A stretch of 40,821 nucleotides of DNA from CAYUIS01 sp964444825 (GTDB taxonomy: Bacteria; Chloroflexota; Anaerolineae; B4-G1), in the NCBI GenBank assembly GCA_964444825.1, contig CAYUIS010000034.1, forward strand, positions 1 through 40,821, read 5' to 3'. Position 1 is the stretch's first letter, and each line of letters begins with the position of its first letter. The notes below the pieces were generated by a model. The model was not told where the DNA came from, did no database searches, and saw nothing but the letters and a program-made list of their open reading frames with translations. A program made the translations under genes and the position numbers. Of this stretch, positions 33,988-40,821 are shown piece by piece.

Positions 33988-34443
33988 ATGAACGACGAAT
34001 TTCCAGACTGGATCGAGATCCCTACCGAAGAGCCTGCGCCGGAAGGCTCCAAACCTGTGCTTATGGAGTCGCAGGATGCCGGTGTGTGGCTGGAAAAGCT
34101 GGACCTGCTGGAGAAGGAATACGACGAGGCGGAGCAGGCGCTGGCCGCTGGGGAGATTCAGACCGCCCTATCCGCCTTTGAAGAGATCGCCAAAGCCGAC
34201 CCCGATTTCAGAGACATACAACACAAGCTCGCCCAAACCCGCGAGGATTTCCAATTGGCTCAATGGGTCGACGAGGCCACTGCCCATACACAGACCGGAA
34301 ACTGGGTCGAGGCCTGCCGCAACTGGATCCAGGTGCTGCGATTAAGGCCAGATTACGGCGATGGCGCCGCTGCAGCAGGATTGCTGGAGGCAGTGTGTGG
34401 GTTGATCGAGCAAGACGAGGCGCTGAAAGAGACACAAGAATAA
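33988..34443 (+). CDS. TPR-like small protein
   Basis: About 151 residues, acidic, mostly helical. Residues about 40-75 (WLEKLDLLEKEYDEAEQAL, then AGEIQTALSAFEEIAKADPDF) and 100-130 (TGNWVEACRNWIQVLRLRPDY) look like degenerate TPR or SEL1-type helix pairs, which mediate protein contacts. No signal peptide or catalytic motif. ATG 33988 is chosen; GTG 33961 is an alternative adding nine residues. It is divergent from the KARI-aldolase gene and followed by a stem-loop at 34444-34468. Confidence 0.62.
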   Translation: MNDEFPDWIEIPTEEPAPEGSKPVLMESQDAGVWLEKLDLLEKEYDEAEQALAAGEIQTALSAFEEIAKADPDFRDIQHKLAQTREDFQLAQWVDEATAHTQTGNWVEACRNWIQVLRLRPDYGDGAAAAGLLEAVCGLIEQDEALKETQE

Positions 34444-34468
34444 TCGGCACCCATCTCTTGGGTGCCGA
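34444..34468 (+). terminator. Stem-loop after the TPR-like gene
   Basis: TCGGCACCCA and TGGGTGCCGA form a perfect 10-bp stem with a 5-base loop, starting at the stop codon of the preceding gene. No U-run follows, so it may protect the 3-prime end or pause polymerase between two convergent genes. Confidence 0.5.
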
Positions 34469-34501
34469 CCCATCCGACCTATTCCAGCGCCAAACGCTGA
34501 G

Positions 34502-34927
34502 CTACAAGGGCGCACAATCCCAGGAACTTGACTCTACCCCTTCAAGAACTCGCTTACAGCCGTTTACGGCCCCCAGCAACTGCTCTGGCGGGTCTCCCTT
34601 GCTGACAAACAGATCGGCGCCAGCCGCCAGAGCTGCCGGTCGTGCCTCGGGGCGTCCACTCAGAGCAATCACTTTCAAGCCAGGGCGCGCTGCGCGCAGT
34701 TCTGCCAACATGGATCCGTCTCTCTGACCACGCAGTTCCCAATCTAGCAATACCAGGTCAGGCTGCCGTGTCGCCGCCAGCAATACCGCCTGATCTGCGT
34801 CGCCAGCCTCCGCCACCACCGCTAAACCTGGATCCTGCCTCAACATCAACCGTAATGCGGAGCACACCTGGGGTTGGTCGTCGGCAATCAACACCCGCAC
34901 AACCCTGTTGCCTATCCCACCATCCAT
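34502..34927 (-). CDS. Stand-alone response-regulator receiver domain
   Basis: 141 residues, one REC domain. The acidic pair is Asp16-Asp17 (LIADDQ), the phospho-acceptor Asp62 lies in LVLLDWEL, and the Ser (IALSGR) and Lys (FVSKGD) switch residues are present. There is no output domain, so it must signal through a partner, as CheY-like proteins do. No histidine kinase is nearby. Its ATG shares one base with the stop codon of an upstream 40-codon membrane ORF, so the two are translationally coupled. Confidence 0.87.
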   Translation of the reverse strand: MDGGIGNRVVRVLIADDQPQVCSALRLMLRQDPGLAVVAEAGDADQAVLLAATRQPDLVLLDWELRGQRDGSMLAELRAARPGLKVIALSGRPEARPAALAAGADLFVSKGDPPEQLLGAVNGCKRVLEGVESSSWDCAPL

Positions 34928-35049
34928 CACCCCGCCCCCAGCAGCGCCACAAGCGCCACCACGAGCGTTGTGACAGCCAGCCCGGCCAGGACCAACTGAT
35001 TCATCAGGCTCTGCATCTGCTCGTATCCATCCAGTTTTGTCTCACCCAT
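34927..35049 (-). CDS. 40-residue single-span membrane protein upstream of the receiver gene
   Basis: Short ORF found by reading the gap. It starts ATG at 35049 with a strong GGAGGTGA Shine-Dalgarno 6 bases upstream. It encodes a polar head (MGETKLDGYEQMQSLMNQ) and a hydrophobic helix (LVLAGLAVTTLVVALVALLGAG), and ends in TGA whose last base is the first base of the receiver ATG. The amphipathic head plus transmembrane tail suggests a membrane partner or anchor for the receiver protein (inference). No homology can be claimed. Confidence 0.65.
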   Translation of the reverse strand: MGETKLDGYEQMQSLMNQLVLAGLAVTTLVVALVALLGAG

Positions 35050-35099
35050 CGCCACTCACCTCCGGCAGTTGTTCAATCTATACCGCGAGCATACCACAA

Positions 35100-35134
35100 A
35101 AACTCCCCAGACGCATCAGGCATCTGGGGAGTTT
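35100..35134 (-). terminator. Rho-independent terminator after the peptidase gene
   Basis: AAACTCCCCAGA and TCTGGGGAGTTT form a perfect 12-bp stem with an 11-base loop; the minus-strand transcript ends in UUUUUG. It closes the LCP-peptidase unit and insulates the small ORF/receiver pair downstream. Confidence 0.87.
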
Positions 35135-35206
35135 CTTGCCTAGACAGGTGTATAGTTTTGCAACTGGCCAGGTGGCTAGGTAGCGTGTGCGATTCGTTCC
35201 TCCATT

Positions 35207-36304
35207 TTACAATGGGAGCAAATCGCGCTGAAAAGCCGTCAGGCTTTCCCCACCGCTCGGAGTCACCAGCACGTCGTCCTCGATACGCACACCGCCCCGC
35301 TCCGGCAAATAGATCCCAGGCTCGACGGTGAACGTCATCCCTGGCTCCAGCAACCGCTCGTTTCCAGCGATGATATACGGCGGCTCGTGAACCTCCAGTC
35401 CAAGCCCGTGACCCGTACGATGGAAGAAATATTCGCCATAGCCAGCTTCGTCGACGACCGCCCGCGCGGCCTCGTCTACCTCCTCCGCAGACACGCCAGG
35501 TTTGACCGCCATTCGCCCCGCCCGATTGGCCGCCCGGACCACCCCGTACACGTGAGCTAGTTCTCGGTCCAACTCCCCGACGGAAAAAGTACGCGTGATG
35601 TCGGCCGCATACCCGCCCTCGGTAGCGCCACAGTCGACCACGATCGGCTCACCGGACTGGATGGGCCGGTCGCTCGGCGTTGCATGAGGGGAGGCGCTGT
35701 TGGGGCCAGAAGCGACGATCGGTGAGAAGGACAGGCCCTCCCCGCCAGCTCGGAACATTTCAAGCTTTAGCAATGTGGCTACCTCCCGTTCCGTCATCCC
35801 CGTCTCGACCTGGTGCATGGTCGTCCAGAGTGCGGTCTCGGTGATGGCAATGGCACGCCGCATCTGCGCCACCTCCTGCTCATCCTTGCACATACGAAGC
35901 TCTGCCATCACACCCTCTGCCGCTAGGAACTGGCATCCTGGTGCATATCGCTCCAATAGTCGGGCTTCCAGCAGTCGCATCCCGAGTTCCTCCACCCCAA
36001 CGAGACACTCAGCCAGCTCCAGGGCAGCACAGGCGCGCTGAAAGGCCACGGTGTATCCATTCTCGTCGGTGTAGGGAAACACACCCAGCTTTACGGGCGA
36101 CTGCTCCACCTTGGGCGCTTCAAATTCAGGGAGGACAATGATGGGATTCTCGTCGACTGGGAACAGGGCGACGATGGGCCGCTCGCTGACGTGAAAGGAG
36201 AGGCCGGTGAGATAGAACAGGTTCGGTCCCGGCACCAACGCCAAAGTGTCGAACCCTTGAGCGCTGGCCTGCTCGACCAACTGATGCAGACGCCTTGTGT
36301 ACAT
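35207..36304 (-). CDS. Xaa-Pro aminopeptidase / M24 family metallopeptidase
   Basis: 365 residues. Creatinase-type N-domain (1-125, with LVPGPNLFYLTGLSFH) and a pita-bread catalytic domain. Five metal ligands are visible: two Asp in VVDCGATEGGYAADITRTF, His in HRTGHGLGLEVHEPP, Glu in FTVEPGIYLP and Glu in VRIEDDVLV. It removes N-terminal residues preceding proline in the cytoplasm. ATG 36304 has an AAGGAG Shine-Dalgarno; the in-frame extension to 36340 lacks one. It is 33 bp downstream of the LCP gene and ends at a strong terminator. Confidence 0.94.
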   Translation of the reverse strand: MYTRRLHQLVEQASAQGFDTLALVPGPNLFYLTGLSFHVSERPIVALFPVDENPIIVLPEFEAPKVEQSPVKLGVFPYTDENGYTVAFQRACAALELAECLVGVEELGMRLLEARLLERYAPGCQFLAAEGVMAELRMCKDEQEVAQMRRAIAITETALWTTMHQVETGMTEREVATLLKLEMFRAGGEGLSFSPIVASGPNSASPHATPSDRPIQSGEPIVVDCGATEGGYAADITRTFSVGELDRELAHVYGVVRAANRAGRMAVKPGVSAEEVDEAARAVVDEAGYGEYFFHRTGHGLGLEVHEPPYIIAGNERLLEPGMTFTVEPGIYLPERGGVRIEDDVLVTPSGGESLTAFQRDLLPL

Positions 36305-36336
36305 TCCTGGCTCCTTTCCTCTGGTTCCCGTCCTGC

Positions 36337-37971
36337 TCACGGGCTGCGACAGGGTTGATAATCGGCACCGATAATGAGCCGGTACGGAGCACCACCAGGG
36401 CTGGTATCAGGTGCTGAGATGACGTTCTCCGGCGAAATACCGAACATGGTCTGCAGGAACCTCGCAGCGCCTCCCTTGGCCGAGACCGTAAAGTCGATCA
36501 ACTGGGTCTGGGCATAGTCTCTGCGATCGGGTTGCCCGATCACCGCGCCAAAACCCTCCCGGATGAGGCGGTCTGCCGCCAGTTGATCCCAATCACTGTG
36601 TCCCGCTCCATTCCATACCTCCACGTTCTGCAATCTCCGCCACAGTCTCCCTTCTGGTATTGGCCCAAACGCTTCAGCAACCACAGGTTCGATCGCCTCC
36701 CAGTTGGGTAGCAGGACCGCACCTCCGTAGGGTGTCGTCCAGGGGACGACCTGCTGGTATCCAATGTTCCGGAAGCGGATGTCCTGCTCATTGAGCCGGA
36801 CCGCCACACCGGCCAACATAGCCACCTCACTGAACGCCATATCCGTGACGATCATTTTCTCGAATTGACCCCAGAGCTCGGGGAACTGCCCCAGGACGTC
36901 CAGATTGCGCGATTTGCGCCAGATGGCCTGCAGCACCTGCTGCTGACGTCGCTCGCGGGCAAACGTGCTGCTGGTTTTGCGGGAGCGAGAGTACCAGAGT
37001 GCCGTCTCTCCATCCATATGGTGCATACCTGGTTCCACAGCCTTGATCGGGTATTCGCCGGTCTCGTCGCGATAGGGCCAATAGTCATGTAGATGGCAGT
37101 GAACGGGTATATCCACGCCTCCCAATCCGTCAACGATACCTATCAGGCCATCAAAGTCCGTGCGTACATAGTGATGCACGGGTATCCCCAGGTTGTAGCG
37201 CAGCGTCTGCTGAAGTAGAGCAAACCCACCCCCTTCGTACCCGTTTAACTCGCCAAACATGTCGGCAAAGTTGACCCGGCTCATCCCAAAACTCGGGATG
37301 TATACGTATAGGTCGCGGGGGACAGAGAGCACCGTTACGGCTGGGACCAGCGGCTGGATGGAGACGATCTGAACCACGTCGGTGCGCCAGTTGTTCCAGT
37401 CGGGACGCCGGTCGCTGCCCAATACCACCACGTTTATGGTATCGGGTGCTACCTGCACCAGGGGCACAGAGGTAGGGACGGGAAGGGAGCCCGAAAGCGT
37501 AGATGTCGCCGCGACCGGCACCGGGACTGGAGGCAGGGGCGTGTATGTGGGAATGGGCGTAGGCGTGTGTGTGGGAACGGGCGTAGGCGTATGTGTGGGA
37601 ATGGGCGTAGGCGTAGGCGTATGTGTGGGAATGGGCGTAGGCGTCTCGGTCGGGACTAGAGCAATGGCGGTAGGAATGGGGATCTTTGTAGATGTGGAGG
37701 TAGCAGTGGGTCTAGGCGTCCGGGTAGCTGTGGGGGTGGCAGTTGGCATTGGCGTGGCAGCAGGAGCTTCCGGCGTCGGGGAAAGGGCCGCCAACTCGGG
37801 CAATGATGTGGTCGTGGGGGTCGGCGGCAGCGTGGGTACCGGCACCGTAGGCACCAAGGTAGGTAAGACAAAGACAGATACAGGATCGCCACTGACCACC
37901 AGCGCACCTGTAAAGGTACCGAGCACCAGAAACGTCGGAACCAGGGCGAACAGCCATTTACCACGTGCCAT
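36337..37971 (-). CDS. LytR-CpsA-Psr (LCP) family cell-wall protein with LytR_C domain
   Basis: 544 residues. One N-terminal span (about 6-28), a long Pro/Thr-rich spacer (about 35-165) with PTHTPTPIP repeats, then the LCP domain. That domain shows VVVLGSDRRPDWNNWRTDVV, VLSVPRDLYVYIP, GGVDIPV and the Arg cluster WYSRSRKTSSTFARERRQQQVL. A LytR_C domain (NVEVWNGAGHSDW onward) ends the protein. LCP enzymes transfer polyprenyl-linked glycopolymers onto peptidoglycan or other surface acceptors. The spacer would project the catalytic domain well away from the membrane. A good promoter lies at 38011-38039. Confidence 0.92.
   Translation of the reverse strand: MARGKWLFALVPTFLVLGTFTGALVVSGDPVSVFVLPTLVPTVPVPTLPPTPTTTSLPELAALSPTPEAPAATPMPTATPTATRTPRPTATSTSTKIPIPTAIALVPTETPTPIPTHTPTPTPIPTHTPTPVPTHTPTPIPTYTPLPPVPVPVAATSTLSGSLPVPTSVPLVQVAPDTINVVVLGSDRRPDWNNWRTDVVQIVSIQPLVPAVTVLSVPRDLYVYIPSFGMSRVNFADMFGELNGYEGGGFALLQQTLRYNLGIPVHHYVRTDFDGLIGIVDGLGGVDIPVHCHLHDYWPYRDETGEYPIKAVEPGMHHMDGETALWYSRSRKTSSTFARERRQQQVLQAIWRKSRNLDVLGQFPELWGQFEKMIVTDMAFSEVAMLAGVAVRLNEQDIRFRNIGYQQVVPWTTPYGGAVLLPNWEAIEPVVAEAFGPIPEGRLWRRLQNVEVWNGAGHSDWDQLAADRLIREGFGAVIGQPDRRDYAQTQLIDFTVSAKGGAARFLQTMFGISPENVISAPDTSPGGAPYRLIIGADYQPCRSP
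37541..37642. repeat. 24-bp tandem repeat in the LCP spacer
   Basis: Four copies of a 24-bp unit (GTATGTGTGGGAATGGGCGT plus AGGC) at 37541, 37565, 37589 and 37619, with an extra 6-bp GTAGGC before the last. On the coding strand they specify Pro/Thr/His units. Copy number is likely to vary between strains. Confidence 0.8.
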
Positions 37972-38010
37972 TATGACCTCGCTCCACGACAGAGGGCACC
38001 ATCAGCACCC

Positions 38011-38039
38011 ATTGTAATCCCGTCGCCCAGATCGTGCAA
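38011..38039 (-). promoter_or_regulatory. Promoter of the LCP-peptidase unit
   Basis: On the minus strand, TTGCAC (38039-38034), a 17-bp spacer and TACAAT (38016-38011). Confidence 0.65.
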
Positions 38040-38090
38040 ATCCGCGTTTCGCTGACATAGAGCCACCACAACGATCGATCAGGATCACAG

Positions 38091-38118
38091 TTGACAACTC
38101 TGCGAACAGAAGTATGAT
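38091..38118 (+). promoter_or_regulatory. Promoter of the redoxin gene
   Basis: TTGACA (38091-38096), a 16-bp spacer and TATGAT (38113-38118). Initiation near 38125 leaves a leader of about 30 bases containing a GAGAGAGA Shine-Dalgarno-like run before ATG 38155. Confidence 0.7.
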
Positions 38119-38154
38119 TAGCGCTGTCCGGTTATCCCAGAGAGAGACACCCAT

Positions 38155-39336
38155 ATGAACCTGGATTCAAAACCTCGTCTGTGGGCTACCTTTGGCGTCA
38201 GCATCACAGCGCTGGTCGGACTAGGGCTGCTGATGGTTTTCCTGAGTCGCGGGCCTGGAGCGCCTACACCAATAGTCGCGTCGCCAGTTCCCACCATCGA
38301 CGAGGATCCAACGGTGGCCAGTGTCAACGGTCGCCCGATCAAACACTCTTTGTGGATGCAGGCCGCTTTGCTCGACCAGGTATTGAGTGGAATCGCCGGT
38401 CAGCCCGCCCCTGCCTCAGACGAGACGCTCCAGCGTTTGATCAACGAGGATCTGCTCCTGAGCGCATTCCCCCCGGAGCAACCGCCAACAACGGACCAGA
38501 TCGAGGCCCAGATCGCCAGACTAGAGGACAGTTGGAGAGTGACTGACGACGCCGTGAACCTCGCACTGGACAACGCGGGGCTCGATCGGCCAGCATTCGT
38601 ACAGGCCATCGGCCGGCTGCTGATTGTGCAGGCGAGCCTGGATGCTCTACAGGCCCAGGGATATCAGATCTCAACCTGGCTTGAAGAGCAGCGGGCCAGC
38701 GCCGAGATCGTGCTTGATGCAGAACTCGACAGTGTGGCAGTGGCGCACACCCCAACCACGCCGACGCCACCCCAGACACCTCTTTCGACGGCGACCACGT
38801 CACCCATCCCCACCCCTATGCCAACACCGATACCTCTACCTCTGACCGACCTTTCCCCGCTCTCCCCTCCCACCCCACCGATGCAGGCAATTCCGGAGAT
38901 TGCCCCTGATTTTACCCTTGCCCGAGCCAGTGGTGGCTCGTTCACGCTGTCGGAGCAACTCGCTCAAGGACCTGTGGTGCTGGTATTCTTTCAAAAGTGC
39001 GGCTGAGGGGCCGATCGGGTGCAACTCGTGCAGTTGCAACAGAGCTACCAAGCAGTCGAGCACATCGGCGCAGATGTGGCTGCACTGGCAGTCGCTCCTA
39101 TGTCGTCAGTGGATGGAGCCAGGCAAGCGGCAGGTGCCGCCTTCCCAATGATGGCCGATGTCGACCACGTAGTGGCCGAGGCATACGGCGTGTACAACTT
39201 GCTGGGGGACAGCCTCGCGGCACCATCGGTATTTGTCATCGACACCGACGGCCACATCCTATGGGGTTACATCGGGCGAAGCTCTATGGATCGACCCGAC
39301 GTTCACACAATCTTGGACAAGCTACCGCATAACTGA
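38155..39336 (+). CDS. Candidate selenoprotein: membrane-anchored redoxin/peroxiredoxin with in-frame TGA (Sec284)
   Basis: Read through the TGA at 39004-39006 this is 393 residues. It has one membrane span (about 10-31), a SurA/PpiC-N-like helical region (about 52-185, ASVNGRPI...LQRLINEDLLL), a Thr/Pro linker (about 203-245) and a C-terminal AhpC/TSA-type redoxin domain. VVLVFFQKCGU aligns residue for residue with VVLVFYRGDWC of peroxiredoxins, putting the TGA at the peroxidatic Cys. The resolving position is Asp287 and a Cys sits at 282. After the TGA the domain continues intact (QLVQLQQSYQAVEHIGADVAAL, APSVFVIDTDG) and ends at a second TGA. A SECIS-like hairpin follows. Alternatives are a nonsense mutation or a sequencing error. 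It probably reduces peroxides outside the membrane. Confidence 0.75.
39004..39038 (+). other. Candidate selenocysteine codon and bacterial SECIS-like hairpin
   Basis: TGA at 39004-39006. TGCAACT (39020-39026) pairs perfectly with AGTTGCA (39032-39038) around the loop CGTGC. From TGA to loop is 20 bases; the loop is 5 bases with G at its second position. These values fall in the ranges known for bacterial SECIS elements (loop 3-14 bases, G among the first two, spacing about 16-37). Confidence 0.65.
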
Positions 39337-39447
39337 GACGATCACACTGCGGGAACACACCCGCTTAGCAATCAAACAGAGCCTAGCCACGAAACATCAA
39401 ACGTATCCTTGCAACTTGGGGAGTGTTCCAGCATAGGGGGCAACGGG

Positions 39448-40101
39448 ATGGATCCAGGGGTTGTCGTGGTCATCGCGCTATGCATGCTTCTATTGCTGTG
39501 GTACGGCGCGGCATATCTGTACAACCGTCGGCGCGGAGAGCGTCTCTACCGGTGGATCGAGGCGGGTCTGGATGTGTTGGGAGGCGAACGGGAGGCCGGC
39601 TGGATCGGCTCGCCCGCCTCCGGCGCTCGTTTTAACATCGTCCACGCCGCCTCACCATTCCGTCGCTTGGAGATCACACTGCTGCTCGACAACCGCGAGA
39701 TTCTTCCGTTGTGGCTTATTCGTCGCTTGCGCGGTGAGCAAGACTGGCTTATAATAAAGGCCACACTACGCTCACCGCGCCAATGCGAAGTGGAGGTTCT
39801 ACCTCCCACAGGGCAGATAGCGCGCGGCCTGCGCAAAGAGCGGGAGCAACCCTGGACCTGGCGGAATGAGGTCTCAGGAATGGCTATAGCATATCGAGGT
39901 TCTGGCGCACAACGACACATAGCAAGTCTACAACCCTGGTTGCAGACCTACGGTCATTGTCTGCACCGTTTCTCTTGGCGCAAGACAGATCCACACATCC
40001 AACTCCAGGCAAAAACAGCCATGCTGCTGCCCACATCCAGCGCCGAGTTCCTGGCCGACCTTCAGGCTGCGCTGAAACCGGCCACGCATACTGATCATTG
40101 A
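39448..40101 (+). CDS. Single-span membrane protein of unknown function
   Basis: 217 residues. An N-terminal membrane anchor (about 5-25, VVVVIALCMLLLLWYGAAYLY) is followed by a basic stop-transfer (NRRRGER) and a 185-residue soluble domain, probably cytoplasmic. That domain has WIEAGLDVLGGEREAGWIGSP, RRLEITLLLDNREILPLWLI and a C-terminal AEFLADLQAALKP. I do not recognise a family. ATG 39448 is preferred over TTG 39409 because it is preceded by a GGGGG Shine-Dalgarno-like run and starts at the hydrophobic segment. It lies 111 bp after the redoxin gene in the same direction, so co-transcription is possible. Confidence 0.6.
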   Translation: MDPGVVVVIALCMLLLLWYGAAYLYNRRRGERLYRWIEAGLDVLGGEREAGWIGSPASGARFNIVHAASPFRRLEITLLLDNREILPLWLIRRLRGEQDWLIIKATLRSPRQCEVEVLPPTGQIARGLRKEREQPWTWRNEVSGMAIAYRGSGAQRHIASLQPWLQTYGHCLHRFSWRKTDPHIQLQAKTAMLLPTSSAEFLADLQAALKPATHTDH

Positions 40102-40288
40102 TAGCCGAATAGTGACGCATCGTACCAGTCATCTTTGTGCTGTTGGAAGGATTGCCAACAGGGAATGGCACACACCAATCGGGGGCGAAAGGAGGTGCAG
40201 AAGGGATCCGTCACAACTAGTAGCTCGTCCAACCGCCATTCTGGTAATCGAAACCATAGTCGCTTTTGAACACTAAGGAGGTTAAGCG

Positions 40289-40821
40289 ATGAATTCGTTT
40301 CTTGTACTCATCCTAGGGGCCTTGGGCATCGGCATCGGATATGCCTGGTACGCACGTCGCATCGACCGCGACATCGTCCAGCCTGACCCCAACAAAGCCA
40401 CTCCAGCCCGGATGTACATGGACGGCGTGGACTTTACACCAGCGAGCCGAAACGTTCTGTTCGGCTATCAGTTCAAGTCGGTTGCCGCCCTGGCCCCCCT
40501 TACCGGCCCTATCATCGCCGTGCAGTGGGGCTGGCTCCCAGCCCTGGCCTGGATCATCCTCGGTGTTTTCTTCATCGGGTGGGTCCAGGACTATGGCGCT
40601 ATGATCATGGGCGTGCGCCGCGAGGGGGACACGTTGGGCGCCCTGAGCTACAAGCTCATCTCCCCCCGGGCGCGCAATATCCTCATGATCTTTATCTACT
40701 TCTATCTGCTGCTGATCATGGGCGCCTTTGGCAACGCGGTGGGGAAGTCGCTGATGGTCAACCCCAAAGTGCCCTTCGGCATGATCGCCGTGGTTCTGAT
40801 GGGCGTCCTGGCCGGCCAGAT
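40289..40821 (+). CDS. cstA: CstA-family carbon starvation transporter, N-terminal 177 residues, cut by window edge
   Basis: MNSFLVLILGALGIGIGYAWYARRID, MDGVDFTPASRNVLFGYQF, GPIIAVQWGWLPALAWIILG and QDYGAMIMGVRREG follow the order of CstA/YjiY proteins, which import peptides or pyruvate. The span usually written G-H-H-F-x-S-I-A-G-A-G-P-I reads GYQFKSVAALAPLTGP here, so it belongs to a diverged branch. ATG 40289 has a strong AAGGAGG 7 bases upstream. The 187-bp upstream gap (40102-40288) contains only a weak TGTTGG/CCAACA stem and a second Shine-Dalgarno-like AAAGGAGGT with no credible ORF. Confidence 0.87.
   Translation, partial: MNSFLVLILGALGIGIGYAWYARRIDRDIVQPDPNKATPARMYMDGVDFTPASRNVLFGYQFKSVAALAPLTGPIIAVQWGWLPALAWIILGVFFIGWVQDYGAMIMGVRREGDTLGALSYKLISPRARNILMIFIYFYLLLIMGAFGNAVGKSLMVNPKVPFGMIAVVLMGVLAGQ

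Noticed and set aside
37541..37642. Repeat array considered as CRISPR
   Set aside because: Units are directly adjacent 24-mers without spacers and lie in frame in the LCP spacer-coding region.
38155..39006. Reading the redoxin as a 283-residue protein ending at TGA 39004, plus a separate 105-residue protein
   Set aside because: The stop would cut the redoxin domain at its catalytic centre. The downstream part lacks its own ribosome-binding site and continues the same domain in frame.
40190..40264. Short ORF after AAAGGAGGTG before cstA
   Set aside because: The GTG would be part of the Shine-Dalgarno itself. The roughly 24-residue Ser/Asn-rich product has no support.
1..40821. tRNA, rRNA, transposase, integrase or phage genes
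   Set aside because: I saw no cloverleaf-like sequence, rRNA segment or recombinase motif in the gaps or frames read by eye. A dedicated scan was not possible.

Overview
The window is a GC-rich (about 60%) chromosomal segment from a free-living bacterium. I infer a Chloroflexota, Anaerolineae-like host. The reasons are proline/threonine-rich extracytoplasmic linkers (TPTPTP-type), a SufS/SufU pair, a GAAC-N4-GTTC (Gram-positive type) SOS operator, and large ABC-sugar/GH4/PIG-L catabolic islands. No rRNA, tRNA, CRISPR array, transposase or phage gene is visible, so the assignment rests on gene style only.

Left part (1-9.4 kb). An SOS mutagenesis cassette (ImuB-like Y-family protein and DnaE2, truncated by the left edge) is read leftward from a consensus promoter covered by a perfect LexA palindrome. 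Next come a small membrane protein, mutS (leftward) and a rightward membrane-anchored beta-propeller gene. The mutS and propeller promoters are divergent and share one -35 box. A THEP1-type NTPase follows the propeller gene.

9-13 kb, leftward: a YfhO-type membrane protein, SufS (ATGA-coupled to it) and SufU, a sulfur-mobilising pair for Fe-S cluster assembly.

13.2-30.4 kb, leftward: a long carbohydrate utilisation island headed by a LacI regulator whose own promoter carries a 31-bp perfect palindromic operator. In transcription order it holds LacI, a TIM-barrel glycosidase-like protein, a glycerol-1-phosphate dehydrogenase-like enzyme, a PIG-L deacetylase fused to a Cys-rich domain, an MFS transporter, an ABC sugar importer (binding lipoprotein and two permeases, no ATPase), a second PIG-L deacetylase, two GH4 NAD-dependent glycosidases, a BadF-type sugar kinase, a ceramidase-like hydrolase and a DegT aminotransferase. 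Three amide-hydrolase candidates plus an aminotransferase suggest an N-acylated amino-sugar substrate (inference).

30.6-33.9 kb, leftward: a ketol-acid-reductoisomerase-like domain fused to a class II aldolase, then a uracil-DNA-glycosylase-family protein and an alpha/beta hydrolase.

34-40.8 kb: a TPR-like protein, a stand-alone receiver domain preceded by a 40-residue membrane ORF, an Xaa-Pro aminopeptidase, and an LCP-family protein. After these comes the most striking gene: a membrane-anchored redoxin (38155-39336) with an in-frame TGA exactly at the peroxidatic cysteine position, followed by a SECIS-like hairpin. It is a candidate selenoprotein that ordinary gene calling splits in two. 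A membrane protein of unknown function and the start of a CstA-family transporter close the window.
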